Source of the DNA: Sphingomonas sp. Leaf242
Lineage (GTDB): Bacteria; Pseudomonadota; Alphaproteobacteria; Sphingomonadales; Sphingomonadaceae
DNA length: 64,000 nucleotides
Assembly (NCBI RefSeq): GCF_001422045.1
Contig: NZ_LMLW01000008.1
Span: 314,501 to 378,500, forward strand
Direction: 5' to 3'
A program made the position numbers and the translations under genes. Of this stretch, positions 51,922-60,736 are shown in pieces; position 1 is the first letter of the stretch, and every line of letters begins with the position of its first letter. The notes below the pieces were generated by a model. That model made no database searches. It was not told where the DNA came from and saw nothing but the letters and a program-made list of their open reading frames with translations.

Positions 51922-51949
51922 CAGTAAGTCGTCCAGTTCGTTGGCAGCA

Positions 51950-52375
51950 TCAGTTGAAAACCCAGAGACGGTTGAGCACGAAACTCACGATCGCCGCGAG
52001 CAGCACGGCGGGGACGAGCGGGATCCACGGGTGCAGGTGGAACACCGCGGTGCCGACCCACGTGATCAGCGCGTTGAGCGCCAGACCCGCACCCTGGACG
52101 ATCACGAACTTCACATGCCGCCCAGCGCCCGGCTCCTTGGCGTGTCCCTTGAAGCTCCAGCGGCTGTGCAGGAAGAATCCGACCACGACGGCGACGACGA
52201 AGGCGAACGGCACCGCCGCCACCGCCTGACGTGGCGGAAAGACATACGCGGTCAGCGGCAGGTAGACGAGCGAATACACCACGCTGGAAATCCCGCCGGC
52301 GATTCCGAAGCGCACGAGCTGGCCGAGCACGCCGCTCGCCCGCATCTGCTCCATCTGTCGCCAAATCGCCTGCAT
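51950..52375 (-). CDS. GtrA-family membrane protein
   Basis: This 141-residue protein has four predicted transmembrane segments and the GtrA/DPMS1 layout: GQLVRFGIAGGISSVVYSLV at the start, FVVAVVVGFFLHSRWSFKGH as the central helix with the W-x-F motif, then two further helices and VLNRLWVFN at the end. GtrA proteins are thought to flip polyprenyl-phosphate sugars across the membrane. It is co-oriented with the methyltransferase gene and divergent from the STT3-like gene. Confidence 0.92.
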   Translation of the reverse strand: MQAIWRQMEQMRASGVLGQLVRFGIAGGISSVVYSLVYLPLTAYVFPPRQAVAAVPFAFVVAVVVGFFLHSRWSFKGHAKEPGAGRHVKFVIVQGAGLALNALITWVGTAVFHLHPWIPLVPAVLLAAIVSFVLNRLWVFN

Positions 52376-52499
52376 GCCCGCCTTGTTCTTTACCCTCCGG
52401 CAAACGCGCCGGTGCCTTGTTCTTTACGGGCACCGCGATAGAGCGACGCTTGAGATACGCCCGCGCATCTAGAGTGCGCGCGGGCTGGAGGAAAGCGTT

Positions 52500-54287
52500 T
52501 TGGATCAGGCACCACTTCAGCGGCGGACGTTGCTGGACGAACTCGATCGGCATTGGATCGCGCTGACTCTGCTCGCCTGGGTGGCGGTGGCGGCGTGGTC
52601 GATGTTCGATCGCTGGGGCCAGATCCGCTGGCTGTCGCTCGGCGATACCGACGACAACATGCGGCTGATGCAGGTCCGTGCGCTGCTGGACGGGCAGGGC
52701 TGGTACGATCTGCGCAACTATCGGATGAACCCGCCGGTCGGGTTCGACATCCACTGGAGCCGCATCGTCGACCTGCCGATCGCAGGGCTGATCCTGTTCT
52801 TCCGCCTGTTCACCAGCAACAGCTGGGCGGAGCGGCTGGCCTGCGGGATCGCGCCGTTGCTGCCGCTGTCGATCGCGATGCTGGGCATCGGTGCGACCGT
52901 GCGGCGGCTGATCAGTCCTTACGCGTGGCCCCTCGCGGTCGTGATCATGGTCGGCGCGACCGGCACGATGCTGATGTTCATGCCCGAGCGGATCGATCAT
53001 CACGGCTGGCAACTCGCCATGCTGAGCCTGACGGTGGCGGGGCTGTGCGATACCAACGGGCGTCGCGGTGGCGCGATGGTCGGGCTCGCCAGCGCGGTGT
53101 CGTTGTCGATCGGGCTCGAGCTGCTGCCCTATGCGGCGATGGCGGGGGCGATCATCGCGTTGCGCTGGGTATGGGATCGGTCGGAGGCCGAGCGGCTGTC
53201 GATCTATGCGCTGACGCTGGGTGGTGGCAGCACGCTGGGGTTCGCGCTGTTCGCGTCGAACGCCAACCAGGCGATGCGCTGCGACGCGCTGACACCGGTG
53301 TGGCTGAGCGTGATGATCGCGGCGGGGATGCTGCTGTTCCTGCTCGCGCGGTTCGGTCCGGCGTCGCGGGGGGCTCGGCTGGCGCTGGCGGTGGTCGCAG
53401 GTGCGGCAATCGTTGCCGGCTTTGCGTTGGTGTTTCCGCAATGCCTGGGGCGGCCCGAGGGGATTTCGCCCGAGTTGCAACGCAACTGGCTGGACAATGT
53501 CCGTGAGGCCAAGCCGATCTACAAGCATAGTTTCCGCGTCGGGTTCGCGCTCGCGACGCTGCCGATCATCGGGCTGATCGGGGCGATCCTTGCCGCCTGG
53601 CGCGCGCGTCGCGACGACCGGGCCGTGGGCTGGGCGGCGGTCGCGCTGTTCACGGCGTTCGCGTGCGCAATGCTGCTGTGGCAGGTTCGCGCCGGGCCGG
53701 CGGCTCAGTTGCTGGCGATTCCGGGGGCGACTGCGCTCGGATGGCTGATCCTGCCGCGGCTGCTCGGCAACCGATCGGTGGCGGTGCGCGTGCTGGGGAC
53801 GGTCGGTGCGTTCCTGATCGTGTCGGGTCTGTTTGCCGGGATGGTGATCCAGTATTTCCCGATCGACCGGCCGAAGCCGTATGAAAAGCGCGTCAACATG
53901 GCGACGGGCAATTGCCTGCGGACGACCGTGCTGCTCGCGCTGAACAAGTATCCGGCGCAGACGATCTTCACCTTCGTCGACATGGGGCCGCGGCTGATCA
54001 CGATCACGCATCACGACGCGGTGGCGGGGCCGTATCACCGCAACGGCGACGCGATCCTCGACGTCCAGCATGCGTTCGGGGGGACGCCCGATCAGGCGCA
54101 TGCGATCATCAAGCGGCATGGCGCGACGATGCTGCTGCTGTGCCCGAATGCGGCGGAGTCGACCAACTACAAGGCGCGCAGTCCGAAGGGGTTCTATGCG
54201 CAGATGGCGAACAACGAGGTGCCGGCGTGGCTGACGCCGCTACCGCTGCCGGCGAAGTCGCCGCTGCGGTTGTTCAAGGTGGACTGA
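52500..54287 (+). CDS. Polytopic membrane protein resembling STT3/AglB (GT-C fold), uncharacterised
   Basis: This 595-residue protein has roughly eleven to thirteen transmembrane segments. After the first helix comes a periplasmic acidic motif (GDTDDNMRLMQVRALLDG). A second acidic motif, MPERIDHHGWQLAMLS, stands where STT3/PglB/AglB have their second DxD-like site. The C-terminal soluble stretch FVDMGPRLITITHHDAVAGP sits where STT3 has WWDYG, although that motif itself is missing. These features are seen; the GT-C assignment is inference. TTG 52500 has GGAGGAA 6 bases upstream. Related sphingomonad proteins may carry unrelated automatic names. Confidence 0.72.
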   Translation: MDQAPLQRRTLLDELDRHWIALTLLAWVAVAAWSMFDRWGQIRWLSLGDTDDNMRLMQVRALLDGQGWYDLRNYRMNPPVGFDIHWSRIVDLPIAGLILFFRLFTSNSWAERLACGIAPLLPLSIAMLGIGATVRRLISPYAWPLAVVIMVGATGTMLMFMPERIDHHGWQLAMLSLTVAGLCDTNGRRGGAMVGLASAVSLSIGLELLPYAAMAGAIIALRWVWDRSEAERLSIYALTLGGGSTLGFALFASNANQAMRCDALTPVWLSVMIAAGMLLFLLARFGPASRGARLALAVVAGAAIVAGFALVFPQCLGRPEGISPELQRNWLDNVREAKPIYKHSFRVGFALATLPIIGLIGAILAAWRARRDDRAVGWAAVALFTAFACAMLLWQVRAGPAAQLLAIPGATALGWLILPRLLGNRSVAVRVLGTVGAFLIVSGLFAGMVIQYFPIDRPKPYEKRVNMATGNCLRTTVLLALNKYPAQTIFTFVDMGPRLITITHHDAVAGPYHRNGDAILDVQHAFGGTPDQAHAIIKRHGATMLLLCPNAAESTNYKARSPKGFYAQMANNEVPAWLTPLPLPAKSPLRLFKVD

Positions 54288-54292
54288 CCTCC

Positions 54293-54388
54293 CGTCACCC
54301 CGGACTTGTTCCGGGGCCCACCGTTCCGCGCACTCAAGTCCATCGAGTTTGCGGAACCGTGGATGCCGGAACAAGCCCGGCATGACGG
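54293..54388. repeat. Family C palindromic element, copy 2
   Basis: The arms are GTCACCCCGGACTTGTTCCG followed by GGGCCCACCGTTCCGC, and GCGGAACCGTGGATGCCGGA followed by ACAAGCCCGGCATGAC. It fills the gap between the convergent STT3-like and marC genes. Confidence 0.9.
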
Positions 54389-54392
54389 AGTG

Positions 54393-55013
54393 TTAGCGCA
54401 GCACCTCGGTCAGGCCGTCGATCACGAACTGCACCGCCAGCGCGGCCAGCAGCACGCCGAGCAACCGCGTGATCACCGCCTCGATCTTCGCGCCGAGGAT
54501 CCGCATGATCGGGCCGGCCGCCAGCAGCGCGACCAAAGTCAGCAGCAGGATCGTCACCATCGCGCCGAGCACCACGGCCGAGCGCTCGAGCCCGCTGTTG
54601 CGGCTCATCAACAGCATCACCGACGCGATCGAGCCGGGGCCCGCGATCATCGGCATCGCCATCGGGAAGATCGAGACGTCCTCGACCTCGGGATCGCTCG
54701 CCACCTTGGCGGCACGATCCTCGCGGCGCTCGGTGCGTTTCTCGAACACCATTTCCAGCGCGATCAGGAACAGCATGATGCCGCCGGCGATGCGGAAGCT
54801 CGCCAGGCTGATCCCGAGACCCTTGAGCAGTGCTTCGCCGAATAGCGCGAACACGAACAGGATCGCCGCCGCGACGCCGACCGCGCGCATCGCCATCGCG
54901 CGCTTCTGCACGGTCGAGGCACCGGCCGACAGACCGGCGTAGATCGGCGCACAACCGGGCGGATCGATGACGACGAAGAACGTGATCAGCGACGAGATGT
55001 AGAGTTCGATCAC
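54393..55013 (-). CDS. MarC-family integral membrane protein
   Basis: This 206-residue protein has six predicted transmembrane segments and the MarC pattern: [20 protein letters not shown] at the start, [17 protein letters not shown], and [20 protein letters not shown]. The name comes from the E. coli mar locus, but no drug-resistance role has been shown for the family and transport activity is unproven. Its start overlaps the stop of folD by four bases. The gene is the last of a four-gene minus-strand set. Confidence 0.93.
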   Translation of the reverse strand: MIELYISSLITFFVVIDPPGCAPIYAGLSAGASTVQKRAMAMRAVGVAAAILFVFALFGEALLKGLGISLASFRIAGGIMLFLIALEMVFEKRTERREDRAAKVASDPEVEDVSIFPMAMPMIAGPGSIASVMLLMSRNSGLERSAVVLGAMVTILLLTLVALLAAGPIMRILGAKIEAVITRLLGVLLAALAVQFVIDGLTEVLR

Positions 55014-55885
55014 AGCGCGGCCTCGTCGATAACGACGCCTTCGCGACGACCCGCCGAGACCAGCGTGTTGCGGAGCAGGCAGGCGATCGTCATCGGCCCG
55101 ACGCCGCCTGGCACCGGCGTGATCGCGCCCGCGACCTCGACCGCACTCGCGAAATCGACGTCGCCGACGAGGCCGGCATCGGTGCGGTTGATGCCGACGT
55201 CGATGACGGTCGCGCCGGGTTTCAGCCAGTCGCCCTTGATCATCTCCGGGATACCGACCGCCGCGACGACGATGTCCGCGCGGCGGATGTGCGCGGGCAC
55301 GTCCTGCGTCCGGCTATGGACGACGGTGACGGTGCAGCTTTCGCGGAGGAGCAACTGCGCCATCGGCTTGCCGACGATGTTCGAGCGACCGACGACGACG
55401 GCTTCGAGCCCGCTCAGCGACGGCAGCACGCTTTTCAATAGCATCACGCAGCCGAACGGCGTGCAGGGGACGAAGCCGGGCAACCCTGTCGCGAGGCGCC
55501 CGGCGTTGATCGGGTGGAAGCCGTCGACGTCCTTGTCGGGGTCGATCGCGGCGATGACCGCCTGCTCGTCGATATGCTTCGGCAGGGGCAACTGGACGAG
55601 GATACCGTCGATCGTCGGATCGGCGTTGAGCGTCGCGACCAGCGCGAGCAGGTCTTCGGCGGGGACGTCGGCGGGGAGGCGGTGCTCGATGCTCTCCATC
55701 CCGGCTTCGCGCGTCGCCCTGCCCTTCGATCGGACGTAGACGTTGGAGGCGGGGTCCTCGCCGACCAGCACGACGGCCAAGCCGGGCGTGCGGCCTGCCT
55801 GTGCTCGAAAGGCGGTCACGCCGTCTGCGATACGGGCCCGGAGGCCGGCGGCGAAGGCCTTGCCGTCGATGATGGTCGCGCTCAT
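55010..55885 (-). CDS. folD: Bifunctional methylenetetrahydrofolate dehydrogenase/cyclohydrolase
   Basis: FolD interconverts 5,10-methylene-, 5,10-methenyl- and 10-formyl-tetrahydrofolate with NADP. The 291-residue protein has [20 protein letters not shown] (with catalytic Tyr and Lys), [56 protein letters not shown] and the end signature [19 protein letters not shown]. It overlaps DUF167 upstream and marC downstream by four bases each. Confidence 0.97.
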   Translation of the reverse strand: MSATIIDGKAFAAGLRARIADGVTAFRAQAGRTPGLAVVLVGEDPASNVYVRSKGRATREAGMESIEHRLPADVPAEDLLALVATLNADPTIDGILVQLPLPKHIDEQAVIAAIDPDKDVDGFHPINAGRLATGLPGFVPCTPFGCVMLLKSVLPSLSGLEAVVVGRSNIVGKPMAQLLLRESCTVTVVHSRTQDVPAHIRRADIVVAAVGIPEMIKGDWLKPGATVIDVGINRTDAGLVGDVDFASAVEVAGAITPVPGGVGPMTIACLLRNTLVSAGRREGVVIDEAAL

Positions 55886-56193
55886 GCCCGCGGCCCATAG
55901 AGCGCGGACGCGATTTCCGCCAGTACAGTGGAGTCGCCGGCGATGTGCAGGCGCTTCAGGCGGGCGGTTTCGCCGGAGACGATGGTGACGGCGCGCTTGG
56001 GGACGCCGAATGTCTTGGCGACGAGGGCGGCCAGCCCGGTATTCGCGGCGCCATCGACGGGGGCGGCTGCCAGCCTCGCGGCGAAATGCTCCGCGGTTCC
56101 AGCTGTCAGCGCATCGCGACCGCCACGCGGGGTCACCCGGACGGCGATCGCCAAGCCGTCATCGACTGACCGCCAGGCTGCCGGCCCGATCAA
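55882..56193 (-). CDS. DUF167 (YggU-like) protein
   Basis: This 103-residue protein has the DUF167 core: [40 protein letters not shown] and [18 protein letters not shown]. The family folds as a small alpha/beta domain with unknown function. TTG 56193 is the start, chosen because TTGA overlaps the yggT stop. The frame continues upstream, but that part is the antisense-like shadow of yggT. The gene order yggT-DUF167 is conserved in proteobacteria. Confidence 0.88.
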   Translation of the reverse strand: MIGPAAWRSVDDGLAIAVRVTPRGGRDALTAGTAEHFAARLAAAPVDGAANTGLAALVAKTFGVPKRAVTIVSGETARLKRLHIAGDSTVLAEIASALYGPRA

Positions 56194-56492
56194 TAGGCTG
56201 CGACGAGGTAGTTCTGCGCGATGTTCGGGATGACGATGTTGGTCAGGATGTAGAGGATCAGCAGCACGACCAACGGCGACAGATCGAGCGCGCCGAAATC
56301 GGGGAGCACGCGGCGGATCGGGCGATAGAGCGGCTCGGTGATCTTCTGCAGCGCGTTCCACACCGTGCGGACGAAATCGCTGTGCGTGTTGATGACGTTG
56401 AACGCGATCAGCCACGACAGCACCGCCTGGATGACGATGACCCACCAGACGAGGTTGAGCAGCAACTGGACGATCTGAAGAAGGGCGATCAA
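56190..56492 (-). CDS. YggT-family membrane protein
   Basis: This 100-residue protein has two hydrophobic segments and the YggT repeat features: LLQIVQLLLNLVWWVIVIQA, VLSWLIAFNVINTHSDFVRT and LYRPIRRVLPDFGALDLSPL, then a second helix (VVLLILYILTNIVIPNI). It is implicated in envelope or osmotic functions in other bacteria, without a firm mechanism. It heads the yggT-DUF167-folD-marC set. Confidence 0.92.
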   Translation of the reverse strand: MIALLQIVQLLLNLVWWVIVIQAVLSWLIAFNVINTHSDFVRTVWNALQKITEPLYRPIRRVLPDFGALDLSPLVVLLILYILTNIVIPNIAQNYLVAAY

Positions 56493-56604
56493 GGCAAGGG
56501 TCTCCGCTGGTGTGTTGCCGATATAAGGTGGCGGGAAGAGAACGAGAAGCCCTGTGGTGTCGCTAGCCTGCGCGACGATTCGAGCCGCACCAGACGCCCT
56601 CAGC

Positions 56605-56692
56605 TCCCGTCATCCTGGGCTTGACCCAGGATCCAGAGCCATGAGCGTTACCCTTGTGGCTCTGGATCCTGACTTTCGTCAGGATGACGGGA
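56605..56692. repeat. Family B palindromic element, copy 2 (hybrid arm)
   Basis: The right arm GGATCCTGACTTTCGTCAGG with ATGACGGG matches family B. The left arm reads CCCGTCATCCTGGGCTTGAC with CCAGGATCCAGAG, a different inner sequence, so this copy is a chimera of two arm types. It lies between argB and yggT on the minus strand. Confidence 0.8.
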
Positions 56693-56707
56693 GTGGGAGG
56701 CGACCTC

Positions 56708-57625
56708 CTACCGCGAGCGCCCGTTGGCGCTGACCAGCGTGCCTGCACCCTGCTTGGTGAAGATCTCCAGCAGCATCGCGTGGGGCACGCGGCCGTCGAT
56801 GATGACCGCGGCATCGACGCCCGATTCGACCGCCGCGACGCAGGTGTCGAGCTTGGGGATCATGCCGCCGGTCACCGTGCCGTCGGCGCGCAGTTCGGCG
56901 ATCCGTGCTGGATCGAGGTCGGTCAGCAGCTCGCCCTGCTTGTCGAGCACGCCGACGATGTCGGTCAGCAGGAAGAACCGCGCTGCGCCCATCGCGGCGG
57001 CGATTGCGCCCGCCATCGTGTCGGCATTGATGTTGTAGGTGTGGCCGTCGGCACCGATGCCGATCGGTGCGATCACCGGGATGATGTCGGCGGCGATCAG
57101 CGTGTCGAGGATCGTCCGGTCGACCGCGATCGGTTCGCCGACGAAGCCGAGGTCGACGTGCCGCTCGATCCCCTGGAGCTTGTCGGGCTCGCGGCCGTGT
57201 CCGACTTTCTGCGCGAGGACGAGGCCTGCGTCCTTGCCCGAGATGCCGACCGCGCGACCGCCCGCCTGACCGATCCAGCCGACGATTTCCTTGTTGATCG
57301 AACCCGCCAGGACCATTTCGGCGATCTGTGCGGTCTCCGCATCGGTGACGCGCAAGCCGTCGACGAAGCGCGATTCGACGCCGAGCCGCTTCAACATCGC
57401 GCCGATCTGCGGGCCACCGCCGTGGACGACGACCGGGTTGATGCCGACTGCCTTGAGCAGCACCATGTCCTCGGCGAAATCGCGCTGCAATTCCGGGTCG
57501 CCCATCGCGTGGCCGCCGTACTTCACGACGAACGTCTTGCCGGCGTAGCGCTGCAGATACGGCAGCGCCTCGGTGAGCGTTTCCGCCTTGGCGAGCAGGG
57601 CGGGATCGGGCGTGTGATCGGTCAA
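56708..57625 (-). CDS. argB: Acetylglutamate kinase
   Basis: ArgB phosphorylates N-acetyl-L-glutamate in arginine synthesis. The 305-residue protein has the amino-acid kinase fold: [59 protein letters not shown] and [20 protein letters not shown]. An N-terminal extension of about 20 residues before the core suggests the arginine-inhibited hexameric form (N-terminal kinking helix), which is inference. No other arg gene is adjacent. Confidence 0.96.
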   Translation of the reverse strand: MTDHTPDPALLAKAETLTEALPYLQRYAGKTFVVKYGGHAMGDPELQRDFAEDMVLLKAVGINPVVVHGGGPQIGAMLKRLGVESRFVDGLRVTDAETAQIAEMVLAGSINKEIVGWIGQAGGRAVGISGKDAGLVLAQKVGHGREPDKLQGIERHVDLGFVGEPIAVDRTILDTLIAADIIPVIAPIGIGADGHTYNINADTMAGAIAAAMGAARFFLLTDIVGVLDKQGELLTDLDPARIAELRADGTVTGGMIPKLDTCVAAVESGVDAAVIIDGRVPHAMLLEIFTKQGAGTLVSANGRSR

Positions 57626-57633
57626 CTAAACTT

Positions 57634-57741
57634 CCGTTCGTCTCGAGTAGCCATCGAGCACTCGTCGAGATGGCGTATCGAGAGACCTGTACCTCGATAC
57701 GAGCCCTCGACAGGCTCGGTCTCTACTCGGCACGAACGGAA
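57634..57741. repeat. Family F palindromic element, copy 3 (long)
   Basis: The outer ends CCGTTCGT and ACGAACGG pair. Inner blocks include CATCGAGCACTCGTCGAGAT and GTATCGAGAG/CTCGATAC, forming nested hairpins. It occupies the gap between the YhhQ-type gene and argB, both on the minus strand. Confidence 0.75.
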
Positions 57742-57751
57742 AAATCTAACA

Positions 57752-58399
57752 TTATGCCCGGTCCAGCCGCCGCCCGAGTTTCACGAAGAACGTGATCATG
57801 AACGGCACCAGCACGATCGACAGTATGACCTTGGTGAGCATTTGGCCCTCCATCAGCGCGACGATCGGCCGTTCGCCGAGGAACGAGATGGTGATGAACA
57901 GGATCGTGTCGATGATCTGCGAGATGATACTCGCGATCATGCCGCGTAGCCACACCAGCTTGCCGTCGCCGCTGCCGACCTGGCCCGACAGCTTCGAGAA
58001 AATCAGCACGTTGAGCGTCTGCGAGATACCGTAGGAGATCAACCCCGCGATCATCATCCGCGAGCTTTGCCCGACGACGACCGGGAAGGCGTCGACCGCG
58101 GGCGGGTACATCCCCGGATCATGCGGCAGCGCCAGCACCAGGTGGATCAGCGCCGCCGACACCAGCAGCGGAATGAACCCGAGGCGGACCAGGAACGTCG
58201 CGGTCTTCTGGCCATGGAGCTCGGAAATCGCGCTGCTCAGCACCACCAGCAGGAGGAAGCCGAAGATCCCCGCCTCGACGGCGAGCGGGCCGAGCGCGAC
58301 CTGCTTCACCCCCAACACGCCGGCGATGCACACCATGCCGCCGTACAGGACCGAGAAAACGAAGAGCGAACGCGGGAACGCGGGAAGTGGTTTGTCCAT
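57752..58399 (-). CDS. YhhQ-type queuosine precursor transporter (VUT family)
   Basis: This 215-residue protein has six predicted transmembrane helices and belongs to the vitamin-uptake-like YhhQ/DUF165 family, which imports preQ0/preQ1 for queuosine. It shows PRSLFVFSVLYGGMVCIAGV, GGxx-like ISELHGQKTATFLVRLGFIP, ISYGISQTLNVLIFSKL and MIASIISQIIDTILFITISF. Those last two segments are the most diagnostic. Substrate is inferred from family. ATG 58399 is chosen because the upstream residues lack homology. It is divergent from the nucleoside-transporter gene. Confidence 0.88.
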   Translation of the reverse strand: MDKPLPAFPRSLFVFSVLYGGMVCIAGVLGVKQVALGPLAVEAGIFGFLLLVVLSSAISELHGQKTATFLVRLGFIPLLVSAALIHLVLALPHDPGMYPPAVDAFPVVVGQSSRMMIAGLISYGISQTLNVLIFSKLSGQVGSGDGKLVWLRGMIASIISQIIDTILFITISFLGERPIVALMEGQMLTKVILSIVLVPFMITFFVKLGRRLDRA

Positions 58400-58541
58400 C
58401 GCGCGGGACGCTAGCGAAAACCGCCGCCCCGTCAAATGACTAGCGCCCCTCAAATAACTGGCGAGCGCGGCCTGCCCGTGTCATGTCCCGCCCTTGCGCA
58501 GCCGGGGGGCCGCGCGTGTCAGTCAAAAATGCAGGGCGTCC

Positions 58542-59807
58542 ATGGAAAGACTAGTCATCGGCCTTGCAGGCATCGCCGTCATCCTCGGCATCGCCGTGCT
58601 GCTGTCGAGCGACCGCCGTGCGATCCGCCTGCGGATCGTCGGCGCCGCGTTCGCGTTGCAGGCCGGGATCGCCGTCCTCGTACTGTATTCGAGCTTCGGC
58701 AAGGTCGTGCTCGGCGAGATGTCGGGCGGGGTCGCCAATTTGCTCGGCTATTCGCAGAAGGGCACCGAATTCCTGTTCGGCAAGATGGCGACGCCCGAGA
58801 TCGGCGGACAGAGCTTCGCGATCGCCGCGCTGCCGGTGATCATCTTCTTCGCCAGCCTCGTCTCGATCCTCTATTATCTCGGCATCATGCAGTTCGTGGT
58901 GCGCTGGGTCGGCGGCGGCATCGAGAAGGTCATCGGCGTCTCGAAGGTCGAATCGCTGTGCGCGGCGGCGAACATCTTCGTCGGCCAGAGCGAGTCGCCG
59001 CTCGTCATCCGGCCTTATCTGGCGGGCCTCACTCCGGCGCAGCTGTTCACGGTGATGACCAGCGGCATGGCCGGCGTCGCGGGGACGATCCTCGCGGCTT
59101 ATGCGTCGATGGGGATCCGCATCGACTACTTGCTGGCGGCGAGCTTCATGGCGGCGCCGGGTGGCATCCTGATGGCGAAGATCATCATGCCCGACCGCGT
59201 GATGCCACCCGAGGGCGAACTCGCGCTCGGCGATCTGCCGGGCGAGTCGTCGGCGGGCGAACCGATGCCGCAGGCGACCCACGACGAGGAAAAGCCCGCC
59301 AATCTGATCATGGCCGCGGCACAGGGCGCGCAGACCGGCGTGCGCCTGGCGGTCGCGGTCGGCGCAATGGTGCTGGCGTTCGTGGCTCTGGTGGCGCTCG
59401 CGAATGGTCTGCTCGGCGGGCTTGGTAACATGATCGGGCTGCCCGGCCTCAGCTTCCAGGGGCTGCTCGGCTATGTTTTCGCGCCGATCATGTTCCTGCT
59501 CAACGTGCCGTGGAGCGAGGCCGGGATCGCCGGCGGGCTGTTCGGGCAGAAGATCGTGCTGAACGAATTCGTCGCGTATATCTCGCTCGGGACGCAGCAG
59601 GGGCTGAGCGCGCGGACGATCGCGGTCATCACCTTCTCGCTGTGCGGGTTCGCCAACTTCTCGTCGATCGCGATCCAGATGGCGGTGACCGGCAGCCTCG
59701 CGCCGAACCAGCGTCCGATGATTGCCAAGCTTGGGCTGCGGGCGCTGGCGGCTGGGAGTTTGGCGAACCTGATGTCCGCAGCACTCGCGGGCCTGCTGAT
59801 CGGCTGA
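58542..59807 (+). CDS. NupC/CNT-family concentrative nucleoside transporter
   Basis: This 421-residue membrane protein has the CNT layout. It begins MERLVIGLAGIAVILGIAVL, then VVIFFASLVSILYYLGIMQF-type (seen: PVIIFFASLVSILYYLGIMQ). The nucleoside and Na+ site loop is NIFVGQSESPLVIRPYL (G-Q-S-E-S-P). LLGYVFAPIMFLLNVPWSEA and FSLCGFANFSSIAIQMAVTG (GFANFSS) follow. It imports nucleosides with Na+ or H+. Preference for purine or pyrimidine is not determined. Confidence 0.93.
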   Translation: MERLVIGLAGIAVILGIAVLLSSDRRAIRLRIVGAAFALQAGIAVLVLYSSFGKVVLGEMSGGVANLLGYSQKGTEFLFGKMATPEIGGQSFAIAALPVIIFFASLVSILYYLGIMQFVVRWVGGGIEKVIGVSKVESLCAAANIFVGQSESPLVIRPYLAGLTPAQLFTVMTSGMAGVAGTILAAYASMGIRIDYLLAASFMAAPGGILMAKIIMPDRVMPPEGELALGDLPGESSAGEPMPQATHDEEKPANLIMAAAQGAQTGVRLAVAVGAMVLAFVALVALANGLLGGLGNMIGLPGLSFQGLLGYVFAPIMFLLNVPWSEAGIAGGLFGQKIVLNEFVAYISLGTQQGLSARTIAVITFSLCGFANFSSIAIQMAVTGSLAPNQRPMIAKLGLRALAAGSLANLMSAALAGLLIG

Positions 59808-59818
59808 ATCCCTCCCAT

Positions 59819-59903
59819 CCGTCATCCTGACGAAAGTCAAGACCCAGGGTAACAAGCGCTGCCCTTCCTGGCTCTGGGTCCTGACTTTCGTCAGGATGAC
59901 GGA
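59819..59903. repeat. Family B palindromic element, copy 3
   Basis: The arms are GTCATCCTGACGAAAGTCAA followed by GACCCAG, and CTGGGTCCTGACTTTCGTCA followed by GGATGAC. It follows the nucleoside transporter gene by about 10 bases and merges into a tandem array. Confidence 0.9.
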
Positions 59904-59988
59904 GGGGTTGAGATGACGGCGGGGTTGAGATGACGGAGGGGTTGAGACGACGGAGGGGTTGAGACGACGGAGGGGTTGAGACGACGGG
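59895..59988. repeat. 17-bp tandem repeat growing from the end of a family B element
   Basis: Five head-to-tail units of GATGACGGAGGGGTTGA (third base T or C, one unit with GCGGGG) run from 59895 to 59979, followed by a partial unit. The first unit overlaps the last bases of the palindromic element, so the array probably arose by slippage on that end. The length is not a multiple of three. Confidence 0.9.
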
Positions 59989-60016
59989 ACTGGGATTACA
60001 CGGCACCTAAACGCAA

Positions 60017-60048
60017 TCGGGCCCGTCACCTTTCGGTAACGGGCCCGA
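60017..60048 (-). terminator. Hairpin terminator after the fasciclin gene
   Basis: A 14-bp stem with one mismatch (TCGGGCCCGTCACC with GGTAACGGGCCCGA) and a TTTC loop lies about 50 bases downstream of the fasciclin stop on the minus strand. Confidence 0.65.
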
Positions 60049-60098
60049 CGCCACTGCCGCGTAATAGAACGCGGCAGCTATCTCGCGTGATGGCCTGA

Positions 60099-60653
60099 TT
60101 ACGGCAGCATCACCGTGTCGATGACGTGGATCACGCCGTTCGACTGCATGACGTTGGCGATCGTGATCCGGCCCTTGTGGCCCTTGCCGTCCATGATGCC
60201 CCAGCCGCTGCCGGACTTCATGAACATCAACGGCTCGCCCTGCACGGTCGTGTAGGTCGCGGTGCCGCCATTCGCCTTCGCCTTGGCGGCGATGTCGGCG
60301 GCGGTGATCGTGCCGGGGACGACGTGATAGGTCAGGACGCTCGCGAGCTGCGCCTTGTTCTCCGGCTTGAGCAGCGTGTCGACGGTGCCGGCCGGCAGCT
60401 TCTTGAACGCGGCATTGGTCGGCGCGAACACGGTGAACGGACCCGGGCCCGACAGCGTCTCGACGAGACCAGCGGCCTTGACCGCGGCGACCAGCGTCGT
60501 GTGATCCTTCGAATTGACGGCGTTCTCGACGATCGTCTTGGTCGGGTACATCGCGGCGCCGCCGACCATCGGGTTGGTCTGCGCTGCGACGATCGCGCTG
60601 CCGCTGACGGCAACGGCGGCCGCGACGATCGCGGTACGAATGACGTGGTTCAT
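60099..60653 (-). CDS. Secreted fasciclin (FAS1) domain protein
   Basis: This 184-residue protein has a signal peptide (MNHVIRTAIVAAAVAVSGSA ... AAQ). One FAS1 domain follows with FTVFAPTNAAFKKLPAGTVD (H1 motif), LKPENKAQLASVLTYHVVPG and the end NGVIHVIDTVMLP (H2 motif). FAS1 domains mediate adhesion or act as periplasmic binding modules. A short KTIVENAVNSKD leader lies between. It has its own terminator. Confidence 0.93.
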   Translation of the reverse strand: MNHVIRTAIVAAAVAVSGSAIVAAQTNPMVGGAAMYPTKTIVENAVNSKDHTTLVAAVKAAGLVETLSGPGPFTVFAPTNAAFKKLPAGTVDTLLKPENKAQLASVLTYHVVPGTITAADIAAKAKANGGTATYTTVQGEPLMFMKSGSGWGIMDGKGHKGRITIANVMQSNGVIHVIDTVMLP

Positions 60654-60736
60654 GGCATCTCTCCTGCGTGCGGAGCCGGTGTGCGGCGCCACTGCGGGGA
60701 GATACGCGCCCGCCGGGAGAAGGACGCAGCCGGTGT

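Noticed and set aside
51921..54119. A 732-codon open frame on the minus strand
   Set aside because: It is antisense to the STT3-like gene. The translation is almost all Arg/His/Gln/Pro, unlike a folded protein.
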